A stretch of DNA of 64,000 nucleotides from PMNU01 sp035479875 (GCA_035479875.1 DATIIH010000001.1:62001-126000); one strand, 5' to 3'; positions 51,568 to 60,780 are shown, counted from the stretch's first letter. Program-made: numbers and translations. Notes: generated by a model from the letters alone, not told the origin.

Positions 51568-52998
51568 ATGAAACCTGCTCGTACTCGATTTGCGCCGAGC
51601 CCCACTGGCGCGCTGCACTGCGGCGTTGTCCGCACCGCCTTATACGCATGGCTCCTAGCCAAGCAGTCGGGTGGGCAATTTTTGCTGCGTATCGAAGACA
51701 CCGACCAAAAACGTGAAGTCGTGGGCGGACTCGAAAATATTAAAGAGACGCTACGCTGGCTGGGCCTTAACTGGGACGAAGGTCCGGACGTGGGCGGCCC
51801 ATACGCTCCATATGTACAATCAGAGCGCTTGGCTATCTATAAAAAGTACGCCCAGGAGCTGCTCGACAAAGGCCAGGCCTATGCTGATCCGTATTCAATA
51901 GAAGAGCTTGAGGCGCTGCGCGACAAAGCCAAAGCCGAAAAGCGCCCATTCTTGTTCCGTGACCACCGGCCCGAAAACCCGCCCGTCTGGGACGGCTCAC
52001 AGCCGCTGCGCATCAAGCTAGAGCCCAAGGCCTGGAGTTGGCAAGACGGTGTGATGGGCGAAGTCAAGCTCGGCCCGGAAATGATTGATGACTTTATTAT
52101 CATTAAAGCTGATGGTTTTCCCACCTACAACTTCTGTCACATCATCGACGACCACCTCATGCAAATCACCCACGTTACCCGCAGCCAGGAGTTCATCAGC
52201 TCCATCCCCAAATTCCTAGCCACACACGAAGTACTTGGCTGGGAATCGCCCGTTAACCTCACAATGCCGCAGGTGATGGACGAGACCGGCCGCGCCAAGC
52301 TCAGCAAGCGCAAAGGTGCCAAGCCGGTGCTCGATTACCGCGACCGAGGGTTTTTGCCCGAAGCCATGCTCGACTTCATGGCCACTATCGGCTGGAATGA
52401 TGGCACCGAGCAAGAGAGCTTTACGGTGGACGAACTCATCCAAAAGTTTAGCCTCGAGCGCGTACACCGCAGTGGGGGTATCTTTAATGAGCAACGCTTA
52501 TTGTGGCTCAACGGCCTGCATATCCGCCGCCTCAGTTTAGATGACCTATACGGCCGCGCCGCCAGCTTCTGGCCACCCGAAGCAAGTAAGCACGACGACG
52601 CCTACAAAAAAAGTGTACTAGCGCTCGTACAAGAGCGTCTCAAATATCTGGCCGAGCTGCCCGCGCTCACGACGTTTTTCTTTGACGATTTGCCGATTAA
52701 TCCCTCACTGTGGCAAGACAACAAGCAATTAAAAAAGTATGACGCCGCCCAACTCAAAGTGTGGCTCGAGCAGAGCAGAGCGTCTCTAGCCGAAAGCGAC
52801 TTTAGCACAGATGATCTTACCAGACGACTGAACGACTTGCTCGAGCAAACCGGCCAAAAGCCCGGCGTGCTGTTTAGCCTGATCCGCATTGCCACCACCC
52901 AGGCGCCCGCCAGCCCCGGCCTGGCCGAAACACTGGCCGTCCTCGGCAAAGACATTGCACTGCGCCGAGTGGATGCTATGTTACACCAACTCGCCTAA
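51568..52998 (+). CDS. gltX: Glutamyl-tRNA synthetase
   Basis: A 476-aa class Ic synthetase: RFAPSPTGALHCGVVR (HIGH region, reading HCGV), LRIEDTDQKR, FPTYNFCHIIDDHLM, GRAKLSKRKGA (KMSKS region) and a helical anticodon-binding C-terminus. It charges tRNA-Glu, and perhaps tRNA-Gln if the organism uses the amidotransferase route. ATG 51568 follows TATAAT (51555-51560) by seven bases; the in-frame ATG at 51559 lies inside that box. Confidence 0.97.
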   Translation: MKPARTRFAPSPTGALHCGVVRTALYAWLLAKQSGGQFLLRIEDTDQKREVVGGLENIKETLRWLGLNWDEGPDVGGPYAPYVQSERLAIYKKYAQELLDKGQAYADPYSIEELEALRDKAKAEKRPFLFRDHRPENPPVWDGSQPLRIKLEPKAWSWQDGVMGEVKLGPEMIDDFIIIKADGFPTYNFCHIIDDHLMQITHVTRSQEFISSIPKFLATHEVLGWESPVNLTMPQVMDETGRAKLSKRKGAKPVLDYRDRGFLPEAMLDFMATIGWNDGTEQESFTVDELIQKFSLERVHRSGGIFNEQRLLWLNGLHIRRLSLDDLYGRAASFWPPEASKHDDAYKKSVLALVQERLKYLAELPALTTFFFDDLPINPSLWQDNKQLKKYDAAQLKVWLEQSRASLAESDFSTDDLTRRLNDLLEQTGQKPGVLFSLIRIATTQAPASPGLAETLAVLGKDIALRRVDAMLHQLA

Positions 52999-53941
52999 TC
53001 ACCCAGCTCCCGATTTGCGCTAGCAAGCCGCGACTTTCTATATCCGTAGCTAAAACCTCCCAGGATATGTCATCCATCATGGGCTTCACGTGCTTGAGGA
53101 TTGCCGGCGTCACCATCTCCGGACGGCGCACATTGCCGTGCAATCGCCACGCTTGAGCGATCTTTTGTGCCGCGCGCGATAAAAACGCAGAATTATCGCC
53201 CTGCAAGGCTGCGGCAGCGACTCCTTGGACCTGAACAGCTTGGAACTCTCCCAGGGTTTGTCCTTTCGGCGTTTTAAATACTAGGCCCGTGCCATCGTCA
53301 ATAGTCTGCCACTGCTGCAAAACATGCTTGCTTTCATGTAACAGGACACCTGCAGTGTTGGCAGCACCCAGACGGAATATACCGTTGGAGTATGCCACAA
53401 CCGGACGCGTAGACTGTTGCCAGAGCTCCCTAGCGCCGTGACGCCCATGCCCGGTGAGCGGATACCGTTCGTAGATAACTCGCCTGTAAGATGTACGCGC
53501 GCCAAACATATCAAGAGAGGGGTCGAGCTCGTCGGGGCCAGTATTCGCGCTACCACTCGGCTGCTTAAACTCGTCGCGAGCCATGCTCCACAAGTTTACG
53601 AACCGACCATAGGCAGGCGAGTATGCCTGTTTAGGCACTCGCGTGTGCGGCGTCAAAAAGTAGGCTTCAAGCGGCGCAACAATCATGTCGGCCCAAGGCA
53701 ACTCATCTGCAAAGAGTGGCAGCCAGGCAACGGCTTCGGGATCTGCCACAGTGTCTTGCGACCACTCGGCAACACCATTACGTATATTGGGCAGGACGGC
53801 GTGATCCACCACCGATTTCAGTGCACCTACTGCGGAGGCACCCAAGGCTTCGGTCATATGCGGCCGGTCGAGCGCGCTGTGCGCCAGCTCAACGCCCCGG
53901 TCAAAGGCGCGGGCACGAGGATCACCGAACAAAATTGCCAT
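52976..53941 (-). CDS. Putative zincin-like protein with HExxH motif, 321 aa
   Basis: No family named. LLHESKHVLQQW (His202-Glu203-x-x-His206) and, 26 residues later, GEFQAVQVQG (Glu232) fit a gluzincin-type zinc site with a third Glu ligand. There is no signal peptide. The N-terminal 190 residues are helical with a long acidic and Trp-containing middle. ATG 53941 follows TATAGT (minus strand, 53948-53953) by six bases, so the longer frame to 54004 is rejected. Overlaps gltX tail-to-tail by 23 bases. Confidence 0.6.
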   Translation of the reverse strand: MAILFGDPRARAFDRGVELAHSALDRPHMTEALGASAVGALKSVVDHAVLPNIRNGVAEWSQDTVADPEAVAWLPLFADELPWADMIVAPLEAYFLTPHTRVPKQAYSPAYGRFVNLWSMARDEFKQPSGSANTGPDELDPSLDMFGARTSYRRVIYERYPLTGHGRHGARELWQQSTRPVVAYSNGIFRLGAANTAGVLLHESKHVLQQWQTIDDGTGLVFKTPKGQTLGEFQAVQVQGVAAAALQGDNSAFLSRAAQKIAQAWRLHGNVRRPEMVTPAILKHVKPMMDDISWEVLATDIESRGLLAQIGSWVIRRVGVT

Positions 53942-54022
53942 CCCCGTACTATAGAGGATCACCGCGCGCCGTTGCAACGCCAGTAATTCTCGCAGCCCAC
54001 ACAAGCTGGTACAATAGTGCTT

Positions 54023-55480
54023 ATGATTGATGGCTTCCGCCGACGGCGGCGTGACTCAGATGTGCACCCAGTTGTGCGCGCGCATAGCGCGGGCATTGTG
54101 GTAGGCGGCCTGGATAAAGTGACGGCGCAGCGCCGTGCAGCGCATGATGAGCCGCCGGACTTTAAACCGCCAGAGGTGGCTGCGACCGAAGACGAGCGCG
54201 ACCCCGTAATCGGTGACACCGACGAGCGCTACGAGGTTGCGCGCGGCGACGCCCCCGAAGTCCCTGAAGCACAACCTGCAGACGATGAACCCGTAGAAAA
54301 TACCGACGACCATACCGAAGAAACAATCGACGAGCCTGACGAAGAACCTCCTGAAGACGAAGACGACAACTCCGAATCACCTAAAAAACACCGCAAGCAT
54401 CGCCGCTCACTAAAGGAATGGCTCAAAACCCGCACCAAAAAACAGTGGATTATTATTGGCGTAATTGCCGCCGTGTTACTCGGGGGAGGCGGCTACGCGG
54501 CATACGCACTGTTACACCACCCAGCAAAACCGGCGCCCGTAGTGCACGTCCAAAAGAAAAAGGCAGTCGTTGTACCCAAGCCAACCACTGTGGCCAGCAC
54601 GCTTACCGGTCTGCAGGTCGATCCAAGCGTTAATCAGCTGCCAGTTACCGGTCTCATGATAGAAAACAGCACGCTAGCGCGCCCACAATCCGGCCTCGAC
54701 AAAGCTGGCGTGGTGTTCGAGGCGGTGGCCGAGGGCGGTATTACGCGCTTTTTAACACTCTGGCAAGATACTAACGCGCCGTATGTAGGCCCCGTTCGTT
54801 CAGTGCGGCCGTATTACATCCAATGGGCGCTCGGCTTTGACGCTGCGATCGGCCACGTTGGCGGCAGCCCGGAGGCCTTAGCCGACATGAAGAGCTGGAA
54901 CGTCAAAGACCTCGACCAGTTCTATAACGGCGGCTCATACCAGCGCATACCCTCACGCGCGGCACCACACAACGTCTACACCAGTCTCGATCAATTAAAC
55001 GCGCTGGAGGCCGCCAAGGGCTTCGGCGTACCGCACTATACCGGCTTTGAGCGCAAAATCGACGCTCCCAGCAAAACGCCCAACCCCACCAGCGTCGACC
55101 TCACGATCTCAAGCAGCGACTTCAACGTGCACTACGACTACGACGCTACAACCAATGCCTACAAGCGCAGCGAGGGCGGAGTACCACACATGGAAATTGA
55201 TCAAGCCGGCGCTCAAACGCAAATCACGCCTAAGGTGGTTATCGCTCTGGTGATGACCCAAGGCATTGAAGCCGACGACCTGCACACCAGCTACGGCACC
55301 ATCGGAAGCGGGCACATGTACGTCTTCCAAGACGGTATTGTCACCGAAGGCACCTGGACCAAAACCGGCAACACTGCGCAGTTTACCTTTGCCGATGCCA
55401 GCGGCCAAACCATCAAGCTCAACGCCGGCCAAACCTGGATCACGGCTGTAAGCAGCACGGGGAATGTAGCCTTTAAATGA
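54023..55480 (+). CDS. DUF3048 (YerB-like) membrane-anchored protein
   Basis: A 485-aa protein. An acidic cytosolic head (residues 40-125, Asp/Glu/Pro-rich), a basic patch, one span (WIIIGVIAAVLLGGGGYAAYAL), and an outer DUF3048 region with PVTGLMIENSTLARPQSGLD, EGGITRFLTLWQD, GPVRSVRPYYIQWAL and DAAIGHVGGSPEAL, then a second domain ending GQTWITAV. Relatives are lipoproteins of unknown role near wall genes. ATG 54023 follows TACAAT (54010-54015) by seven bases. Overlaps the kinase gene by ATGA. Confidence 0.85.
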   Translation: MIDGFRRRRRDSDVHPVVRAHSAGIVVGGLDKVTAQRRAAHDEPPDFKPPEVAATEDERDPVIGDTDERYEVARGDAPEVPEAQPADDEPVENTDDHTEETIDEPDEEPPEDEDDNSESPKKHRKHRRSLKEWLKTRTKKQWIIIGVIAAVLLGGGGYAAYALLHHPAKPAPVVHVQKKKAVVVPKPTTVASTLTGLQVDPSVNQLPVTGLMIENSTLARPQSGLDKAGVVFEAVAEGGITRFLTLWQDTNAPYVGPVRSVRPYYIQWALGFDAAIGHVGGSPEALADMKSWNVKDLDQFYNGGSYQRIPSRAAPHNVYTSLDQLNALEAAKGFGVPHYTGFERKIDAPSKTPNPTSVDLTISSSDFNVHYDYDATTNAYKRSEGGVPHMEIDQAGAQTQITPKVVIALVMTQGIEADDLHTSYGTIGSGHMYVFQDGIVTEGTWTKTGNTAQFTFADASGQTIKLNAGQTWITAVSSTGNVAFK

Positions 55481-57030
55481 TGCACATGGATAATTTTCAG
55501 CGGTATATCTCACAGGTGCGTGGACGGTTGTTTGCCGTTATTTTGTTCGACAACTTGATCGTCATTGGCGACTGGTGGATAGCCGACCACATCTTTAACC
55601 TTACGGGCCTGGAACTAGTAATCGCGATGGCCGCCGGCTCAATACTGGCGCTCACCTTTTTGCCATGGCTCAGTACGCGCATGATCACCCAGCCAACCAA
55701 ACTTATTTGGCAGGCCATTCTGCACATTGCACCGGACACTGCCAACGTACCGGCACCAGATCTCAAACATGTCCGCATCGGCCGTGAGTTGGTAGCTAAC
55801 CTGGTAGGGCACATCTACCAGCTAGCCAGCCTAGTAGGCAGCGTAGACGCCGTAAATACTAAAAAGCAGACCGATTTAAACACCGACTTTATTGCCGCCA
55901 ACATGCCGCTGCCGATGATGGTGCTCGATAAAAACCAGAACATCATGTTCTCCAACAAAGCGATCTGCACCTACCTTAACCGCACCAGCGCCGAAACCGT
56001 GGGCCAAAACGTCTACTCGGTGCTCGACATGTCATTTGGCAGTACCGAGACATTTGACCGCTGGCTCGAACAGGTCAAAACTAGCGAGGTATCGGCCACT
56101 AAGAGTTGGGAGCGGGTGCGCCTGCACAACCCCATCACTGGTAACACACTGCAGTTCGACCTAGCTGCCTTTTACAACAAAAACAACATCGAAGGCTTTG
56201 AGACCATGTTGGTAATCTTTGACCACACCGCCACCTACAGCCAAGATGACCAAGCGCTGGGCTTCGTAGCGCTCGCCGTGCACGAACTGCGCACGCCCGT
56301 AACACTGATGCGCGGCTACATCGAGGCGCTCGAAGAAGACCTCGACGGCAAGCTCGACGAAGAAACAGCCAGCTTCATTCACAAAATGAAGGCCTCGGCC
56401 CAGGGACTATCGGCGTTCATCAACAACATTTTGGACGTCGCCCGGGTAGAAAACGACCAGCTCACTCTTAAACTACACGAGGAGTCGTGGCCCGAGATCG
56501 TCCAAACCGCCGTCAACGACGTATCGCTGCGCGCCAAGCTGCAAGGCGTAACCGTGCAAACAGAGATGGCCGCCAACCTGCCCACCGTTGGCGTTGACCG
56601 CGTGAGCATCTACGAAGTGCTCAGCAATCTGTTAGACAACGCCATCAAATACAGTCCAATTAACTCCGGCAGAACCATCGTCGTCAAAAGCTCACTGAAC
56701 AAAGAAGGGCACGTAGAGACCACCGTTACCGACCACGGCGCCGGCATCCCAGTGGGCATCGTACCCAACCTATTCGAAAAGTTTTACCGCTCACACCGCA
56801 GCCGCAGCCAGGTCGGCGGCACCGGCCTGGGTCTGTACCTAGCTAAAGCACTTGTAGACGCCCACGGCGGCCGCATTTGGGTGCAGAGCAAAGAAGGTGA
56901 GGGCAGCACCTTTGGCTTTACCGTCATCCCGTACGCCAAGCTTGCCGACGAAAAGAAAAACGGCGATAATAACAACATCAGCCGCGGTGCTCACGGCTGG
57001 ATCAAAAACCACTCACTGTATAGCAGGTAA
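55477..57030 (+). CDS. Membrane PAS-domain histidine kinase
   Basis: A 517-aa protein: two spans (FAVILFDNLIVIGDWW; VIAMAAGSILALTFLPWL) with almost no outer loop, a PAS domain (about 140-250; MVLDKNQNIMFSNKAICTYL), HisKA with LAVHELRTPV (His269), N box LSNLLDNAIKYS, DHGAGIP and GGTGLGLYLAK. It probably senses a membrane or cytosolic signal. Encoded with DUF3048 (four-base overlap) and a receiver protein seven bases downstream. Confidence 0.93.
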   Translation: MMHMDNFQRYISQVRGRLFAVILFDNLIVIGDWWIADHIFNLTGLELVIAMAAGSILALTFLPWLSTRMITQPTKLIWQAILHIAPDTANVPAPDLKHVRIGRELVANLVGHIYQLASLVGSVDAVNTKKQTDLNTDFIAANMPLPMMVLDKNQNIMFSNKAICTYLNRTSAETVGQNVYSVLDMSFGSTETFDRWLEQVKTSEVSATKSWERVRLHNPITGNTLQFDLAAFYNKNNIEGFETMLVIFDHTATYSQDDQALGFVALAVHELRTPVTLMRGYIEALEEDLDGKLDEETASFIHKMKASAQGLSAFINNILDVARVENDQLTLKLHEESWPEIVQTAVNDVSLRAKLQGVTVQTEMAANLPTVGVDRVSIYEVLSNLLDNAIKYSPINSGRTIVVKSSLNKEGHVETTVTDHGAGIPVGIVPNLFEKFYRSHRSRSQVGGTGLGLYLAKALVDAHGGRIWVQSKEGEGSTFGFTVIPYAKLADEKKNGDNNNISRGAHGWIKNHSLYSR

Positions 57031-57036
57031 TATTTT

Positions 57037-57429
57037 ATGGAACCACCGTCCCTACATCCAACCGGCCGCAAAGTACTGATCATCGAGGATGAGCACTTTA
57101 TCAGCGAGCTGTACGTGCGCGCCCTAACGCGCGGCGGCTACCAAGTAACTACTGAGGTCGACGGCCAACGCGGCTACGAACTAGCTAAAACCGGTGACTT
57201 CGACATTATTTTGCTCGACCTCATGACACCCACCATCACCGGCATAGAGGTGCTGCGTCGCTTGCGCGGTGCGGGCAACCCACCGGTTAAAAGCAAGATC
57301 GTCATCACCACTAACCTCGAACAACGCGACGAAATCCGCACCGACATCGAAAGCCAGGCCGACGCCTACCTAGTAAAAGCCGAGATCACCCCACGCGAAC
57401 TCGTGGAATTCTTAAACACCATCAAGTAG
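57037..57429 (+). CDS. Stand-alone response regulator receiver
   Basis: A 130-aa CheY-like protein with the acidic pair IIEDEH, phospho-acceptor Asp in IILLDLMTPTITG, the Thr in IVITTNL and the Lys in YLVKAEIT. There is no output domain, so it must signal by protein contact or act in a relay. Follows its likely kinase at seven bases' distance. Confidence 0.93.
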   Translation: MEPPSLHPTGRKVLIIEDEHFISELYVRALTRGGYQVTTEVDGQRGYELAKTGDFDIILLDLMTPTITGIEVLRRLRGAGNPPVKSKIVITTNLEQRDEIRTDIESQADAYLVKAEITPRELVEFLNTIK

Positions 57430-57436
57430 CCGCTTC

Positions 57437-57455
57437 CGGTACAATAGAGGTACCG
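57437..57455. promoter_or_regulatory. Inverted repeat over the promoter of the UmuD-like gene
   Basis: CGGTAC (57437-57442) and GTACCG (57450-57455) enclose 7 bp and overlap both the TACAAT -10 box (57440-57445) and the GTG start. A protein bound here would block transcription. Confidence 0.45.
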
Positions 57456-57811
57456 TGAGAGACGACGAGCAAACGCCGGACGGCGTGAGTGTGCACACCG
57501 GGTTTCCTAATCCGGCCACCGACAAAAGCCTGCATACGCTGGATTTTAACCAGCTGCTGATTCGCCATACCGCCAGCACCTACATGTTCCGCGTGCGCGG
57601 CAACGACTGGGAGGCGGCTGGCGTGTTTGACGGCGACATTGCCGTAATAGACCGTGCACTCGACCCTAAAAAGAGCGACGTTGTGCTATGGTGGCACGAC
57701 GAGCACGGCGAGTTCGCTGTTGGCAACTATCCGACGATGCCCAAAGAGGCAAGGCTGTGGGGCGTGGTAACCGCCACCATTCATCAATTCCGCAAGACAG
57801 AGCGAATGTAA
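57455..57811 (+). CDS. UmuD-like (LexA/S24 fold) protein lacking the catalytic Ser-Lys dyad
   Basis: A 118-aa protein closely patterned on UmuD: GFPNPATDKS aligns with GFPSPAADYV of E. coli UmuD, DFNQLLIRHTASTYMFRV with DLNQLLIQHPSATYFVKA, and GVFDGDIAVIDRALDP with GISDGDLLIVDSAI. The nucleophile motif GDSM reads GNDW (Asp51 for Ser60), and EFTVKKL reads EFAVGNY, so both catalytic residues appear lost. Only 15 residues precede the GFP motif, the point where UmuD is cut to UmuD'. Probably an always-mature polymerase partner for UmuC at 58666. Confidence 0.8.
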   Translation: MRDDEQTPDGVSVHTGFPNPATDKSLHTLDFNQLLIRHTASTYMFRVRGNDWEAAGVFDGDIAVIDRALDPKKSDVVLWWHDEHGEFAVGNYPTMPKEARLWGVVTATIHQFRKTERM

Positions 57812-57857
57812 CGCTCACAATATGTACTAAGTCGCTACATTGTGATAAAAGATAACG

Positions 57858-58619
57858 ATGAGACAACGCGTCTTCTCACGAATGAGTCCGCACCACAGCG
57901 CCTTACAGGTACCCTACAATGCATATCAGGCACTGGTTGCCGCGCAGTGGGCCGACACATGGCCAACACCGCCCGTGCAAACACTTCCCGCCGAAATACG
58001 CCACATCCAGCGCGCACGTCCGGTGCGCAGATCCACCGACACTCCCGACTTGGACGTCATAAAAGACAACATAGACTACGACATTACTGACGTACGCATC
58101 CTAGCTGCTGCCGGCGATATGGCACTCGAATTAATAGAACGCGCCCGCTGGCTCACACACTACAGCCAAGATGTAAGGCAAAGGGAGACGCCCGAAGGCA
58201 GACACGGCATTGAGGCAACGTTGCCACTGGCCATTCCAGGCGATGACTACGTCGATGCCACCGCCAGAGTGAGCTTGCGCGGAACGTATCGGCATGTATT
58301 CAGAACAAGCACCAACGCAGTACATCTAGACCATGTAGGTGTCGAGATATATGGCAGGCACGCAGGGACCGGCAGACCATTCTGGACACACGCCAGTGTC
58401 GGCTCGGCAATATTAAACCTAGCGCAACCGAGAACCGCAAACCATACAACGAAGATTCTCTACGGCCCCTCACTGGTCGAGGGTTTTGAACTGCGCGATA
58501 TGCTCACCAGCGCGGAAAACTGGGCTCCGGACTCGCGTCTACCGCAGCAGCCATATCCAACGCATATTGCCCACGACCCCGTAGCCGTCAGCCCTGAGTA
58601 CATAGCCGACTACGCCTAG
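57858..58619 (+). CDS. Hypothetical protein, 253 aa, between UmuD- and UmuC-like genes
   Basis: Not recognised. Arg/Pro-rich N-terminus, a helix near 75-105 (ILAAAGDMALELIERARWL), then a beta-rich half with IEATLPLAIPGDDYVDATA, VSLRGTYRHVF and VHLDHVGVEIYGRH. No membrane span. A weak -10-like TGTGAT (57841-57846) precedes it. It is separately placed rather than overlapping its neighbours, so involvement in mutagenesis is only positional. Confidence 0.55.
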   Translation: MRQRVFSRMSPHHSALQVPYNAYQALVAAQWADTWPTPPVQTLPAEIRHIQRARPVRRSTDTPDLDVIKDNIDYDITDVRILAAAGDMALELIERARWLTHYSQDVRQRETPEGRHGIEATLPLAIPGDDYVDATARVSLRGTYRHVFRTSTNAVHLDHVGVEIYGRHAGTGRPFWTHASVGSAILNLAQPRTANHTTKILYGPSLVEGFELRDMLTSAENWAPDSRLPQQPYPTHIAHDPVAVSPEYIADYA

Positions 58620-58628
58620 AAAACGTGT

Positions 58629-58644
58629 GGCCACTATCGTGGCC
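58629..58644. promoter_or_regulatory. Operator candidate upstream of the umuC promoter
   Basis: GGCCAC-TATC-GTGGCC, a perfect 6-bp dyad with 4-bp spacer, ends seven bases before the TATACT -10 box (58652-58657) and covers the -35 region. It could be a repressor site, or a weak terminator of the gene before (no T run). Confidence 0.5.
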
Positions 58645-58665
58645 TGAAGGCTATACTAGAGCGAC

Positions 58666-59973
58666 ATGGATATGCGTGTTGCGAGTAATAAAGTCTTTGC
58701 GCTCATCGACTGCAACAACTTTTTTGTAAGTTGTGAGCGGCTGTTTAGGCCAGACCTCGAAGGCAAGCCGGTGGTGGTATTAAGTAGCAACGACGGCTGC
58801 GTCGTAGCGCGCAGCAACGAAAGCAAAAAGCTCGGCATACCAATGGGCGCACCGGCGTTCCAGTGGCGCGAAATGTTCAGACGCGAAAACGTCACGCTGT
58901 TTTCGGCCAACTTTGAAATTTATGGCGATATTTCTAAGCGCATCACCGCGCTGCTCACCACCATCACGCCGCGGATCGAGGTATATTCGGTAGATGAGTC
59001 ATTCTTAGACCTTACGACGCTCGACATCAAAGACTACAACGAATGGGGCAGAGTAGTGCGCGCCAGCATCCTCAAAAACATCGGCGTGCCGGTAAGCATC
59101 GGCATCGCTACAAGCAAAACACTGGCCAAACTGGGCACCGAAATCGCCAAAAAAGATGAGTCCACCGGCGGGGTAGTGGACTTTACCAGCATGAGCAGCG
59201 GGCAGCGGCGCGAGGCACTCAATGGCGTGCAAATAAAAGATGTGTGGGGTGTGGGCCGCCGCCTGGCGCCCAAACTACGCGCCGAAGGCGTGGGCACGGC
59301 GCTGGCCCTCAGTGATATGCGCCCGCAGCACGCTCAACAACTCATGGGCATCCATGGGCGCCAAATGGTAGCCGAGCTCAGTGGCACCGCCTGCTACGGG
59401 TTAACGCGCGAACACAAGCCAGCCGAGAGCATCCTGCGCTCGCGCACGTTTGGCGAAAACACCGGGCTCATGCACGTGCTCGAAGCGGCCATTGCCACGC
59501 TGGGCGCATCAGCATCATTTGCACTCAGACGGGAAGGGTTGCTGGCCAAACGCATTGGCTTTTTTGTAGATACTAACCGGCACAAGCCGGGCTTTAGGCG
59601 CCGGGCAGAAGAGCTCGTACTTGGCCAGCCCACCAACGACACTGGCCGGATAATCTCGCTGCTCATCGCCGAACTTGGCAAGGACTTTAACTCACAGCTA
59701 GCCTACCATCGCCTTGGCGTGTATCTGTACGATCTGCTGCCAGAAACCGCGCTACAAACCGACATCTTAGGCGCCGTAGACGCCGGCACTCACGACCGAG
59801 CCACCGCCCGCATGCAAGCTTTCGACCGCATCAACCAAAAACACGGCAAAGGCAAAATCTATTATGCCGCCGAAGATTTAGGCAAGAGCTGGCAGCCCAA
59901 ACGCCAGATACGTTCGCCGCGGTACTTGAGCAGCTGGGATGAGCTGCCGGAGGCGCGGGTAGTAAGCACTTAG
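58666..59973 (+). CDS. umuC: UmuC-type Y-family DNA polymerase
   Basis: A 435-aa protein: FALIDCNNFFVSCERLFRP (first catalytic Asp), VVVLSSNDGCVVARS, VYSVDESFLDL (Asp-Glu pair), SIGIATSKTLAKLG, the HhH region WGVGRRLAPKL and a C-terminal DUF4113-like end (SPRYLSSWDELPEARV) specific to UmuC rather than DinB. It copies past damaged bases and normally needs UmuD'. TATACT (58652-58657) eight bases before ATG sets the start. Confidence 0.95.
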   Translation: MDMRVASNKVFALIDCNNFFVSCERLFRPDLEGKPVVVLSSNDGCVVARSNESKKLGIPMGAPAFQWREMFRRENVTLFSANFEIYGDISKRITALLTTITPRIEVYSVDESFLDLTTLDIKDYNEWGRVVRASILKNIGVPVSIGIATSKTLAKLGTEIAKKDESTGGVVDFTSMSSGQRREALNGVQIKDVWGVGRRLAPKLRAEGVGTALALSDMRPQHAQQLMGIHGRQMVAELSGTACYGLTREHKPAESILRSRTFGENTGLMHVLEAAIATLGASASFALRREGLLAKRIGFFVDTNRHKPGFRRRAEELVLGQPTNDTGRIISLLIAELGKDFNSQLAYHRLGVYLYDLLPETALQTDILGAVDAGTHDRATARMQAFDRINQKHGKGKIYYAAEDLGKSWQPKRQIRSPRYLSSWDELPEARVVST

Positions 59974-60704
59974 CTGCCGGGTGATGCGTAGTTAGGGCTC
60001 AAGCTGAACGTCAACAAATTGCCCGGCGTGACATATACGGGATCACCACCAACGTATTCGACGTAAAAAGGATGGATGGATGCCGCCGTACACGGTACAT
60101 CGTTGCGGGTGGCTAATGCCGCAGCAGCAGCGTATTGTGGCGCACTCGGATATGCAACGGCTACGTCGGGATACTCGGATTGCTCGTTGGTAACTTCAGT
60201 TGCCATTGTGGTAAGCCGTGAGGCACAGGCCCCTAGGCCACGGAGGGCCAGTGGGTCGGCGAGTGCCGCCACTTTAGCGGTGCGCACCCGCTCGGCGTCT
60301 TGAGGAGACAGGGCGACTGCTGCCGGCCTGTTGTCTTCGCCCCTGAATGCCGTAGCGCCAACAGCTACAGTAGCCGCAGATAGTGCCAGGATTGCGCCAC
60401 CGGCGGCTAATTGCACCCACCACGGTATCTTCTGTTCGCCGCGCTCATAACGCTCATCGTACTCACTGGGCGGAATTTCTGAAACAAATCCTGACCCAAA
60501 AAGGCGCGACCCCGCATGCCCACCTAGCGTCGGCACTCGTAACGGCGGCACGTACTGTGGGTCGGCACGAGGAGCAGGGTCCCCGAATTTCTTTATCTCG
60601 TCATGGGTAAAGCCCGCGTCGATCATCGCAATGTCGAACCGGTTTCGCTCCCGATCACCAAGATTACACCGCTCGTGTCGCGGCTGCCAAAATTTGCTAG
60701 CCAT
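59970..60704 (-). CDS. Membrane-anchored hypothetical protein, 244 aa
   Basis: Not recognised. Cytosolic head of about 92 residues with a Pro-rich stretch, one span (WWVQLAAGGAILALSAATVAVGA), then an Ala-rich outer domain with two or three cysteines. A TAATAG hexamer (minus strand) six bases before ATG supports the start. Tail-to-tail overlap of four bases with umuC. Confidence 0.6.
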   Translation of the reverse strand: MASKFWQPRHERCNLGDRERNRFDIAMIDAGFTHDEIKKFGDPAPRADPQYVPPLRVPTLGGHAGSRLFGSGFVSEIPPSEYDERYERGEQKIPWWVQLAAGGAILALSAATVAVGATAFRGEDNRPAAVALSPQDAERVRTAKVAALADPLALRGLGACASRLTTMATEVTNEQSEYPDVAVAYPSAPQYAAAAALATRNDVPCTAASIHPFYVEYVGGDPVYVTPGNLLTFSLSPNYASPGS

Positions 60705-60780
60705 ATCCCACTATTAAAAAACAAACCGATACTAAAGGCAACAGTAACACGATGGCACCAGCTTCATTTATACTAATGTC

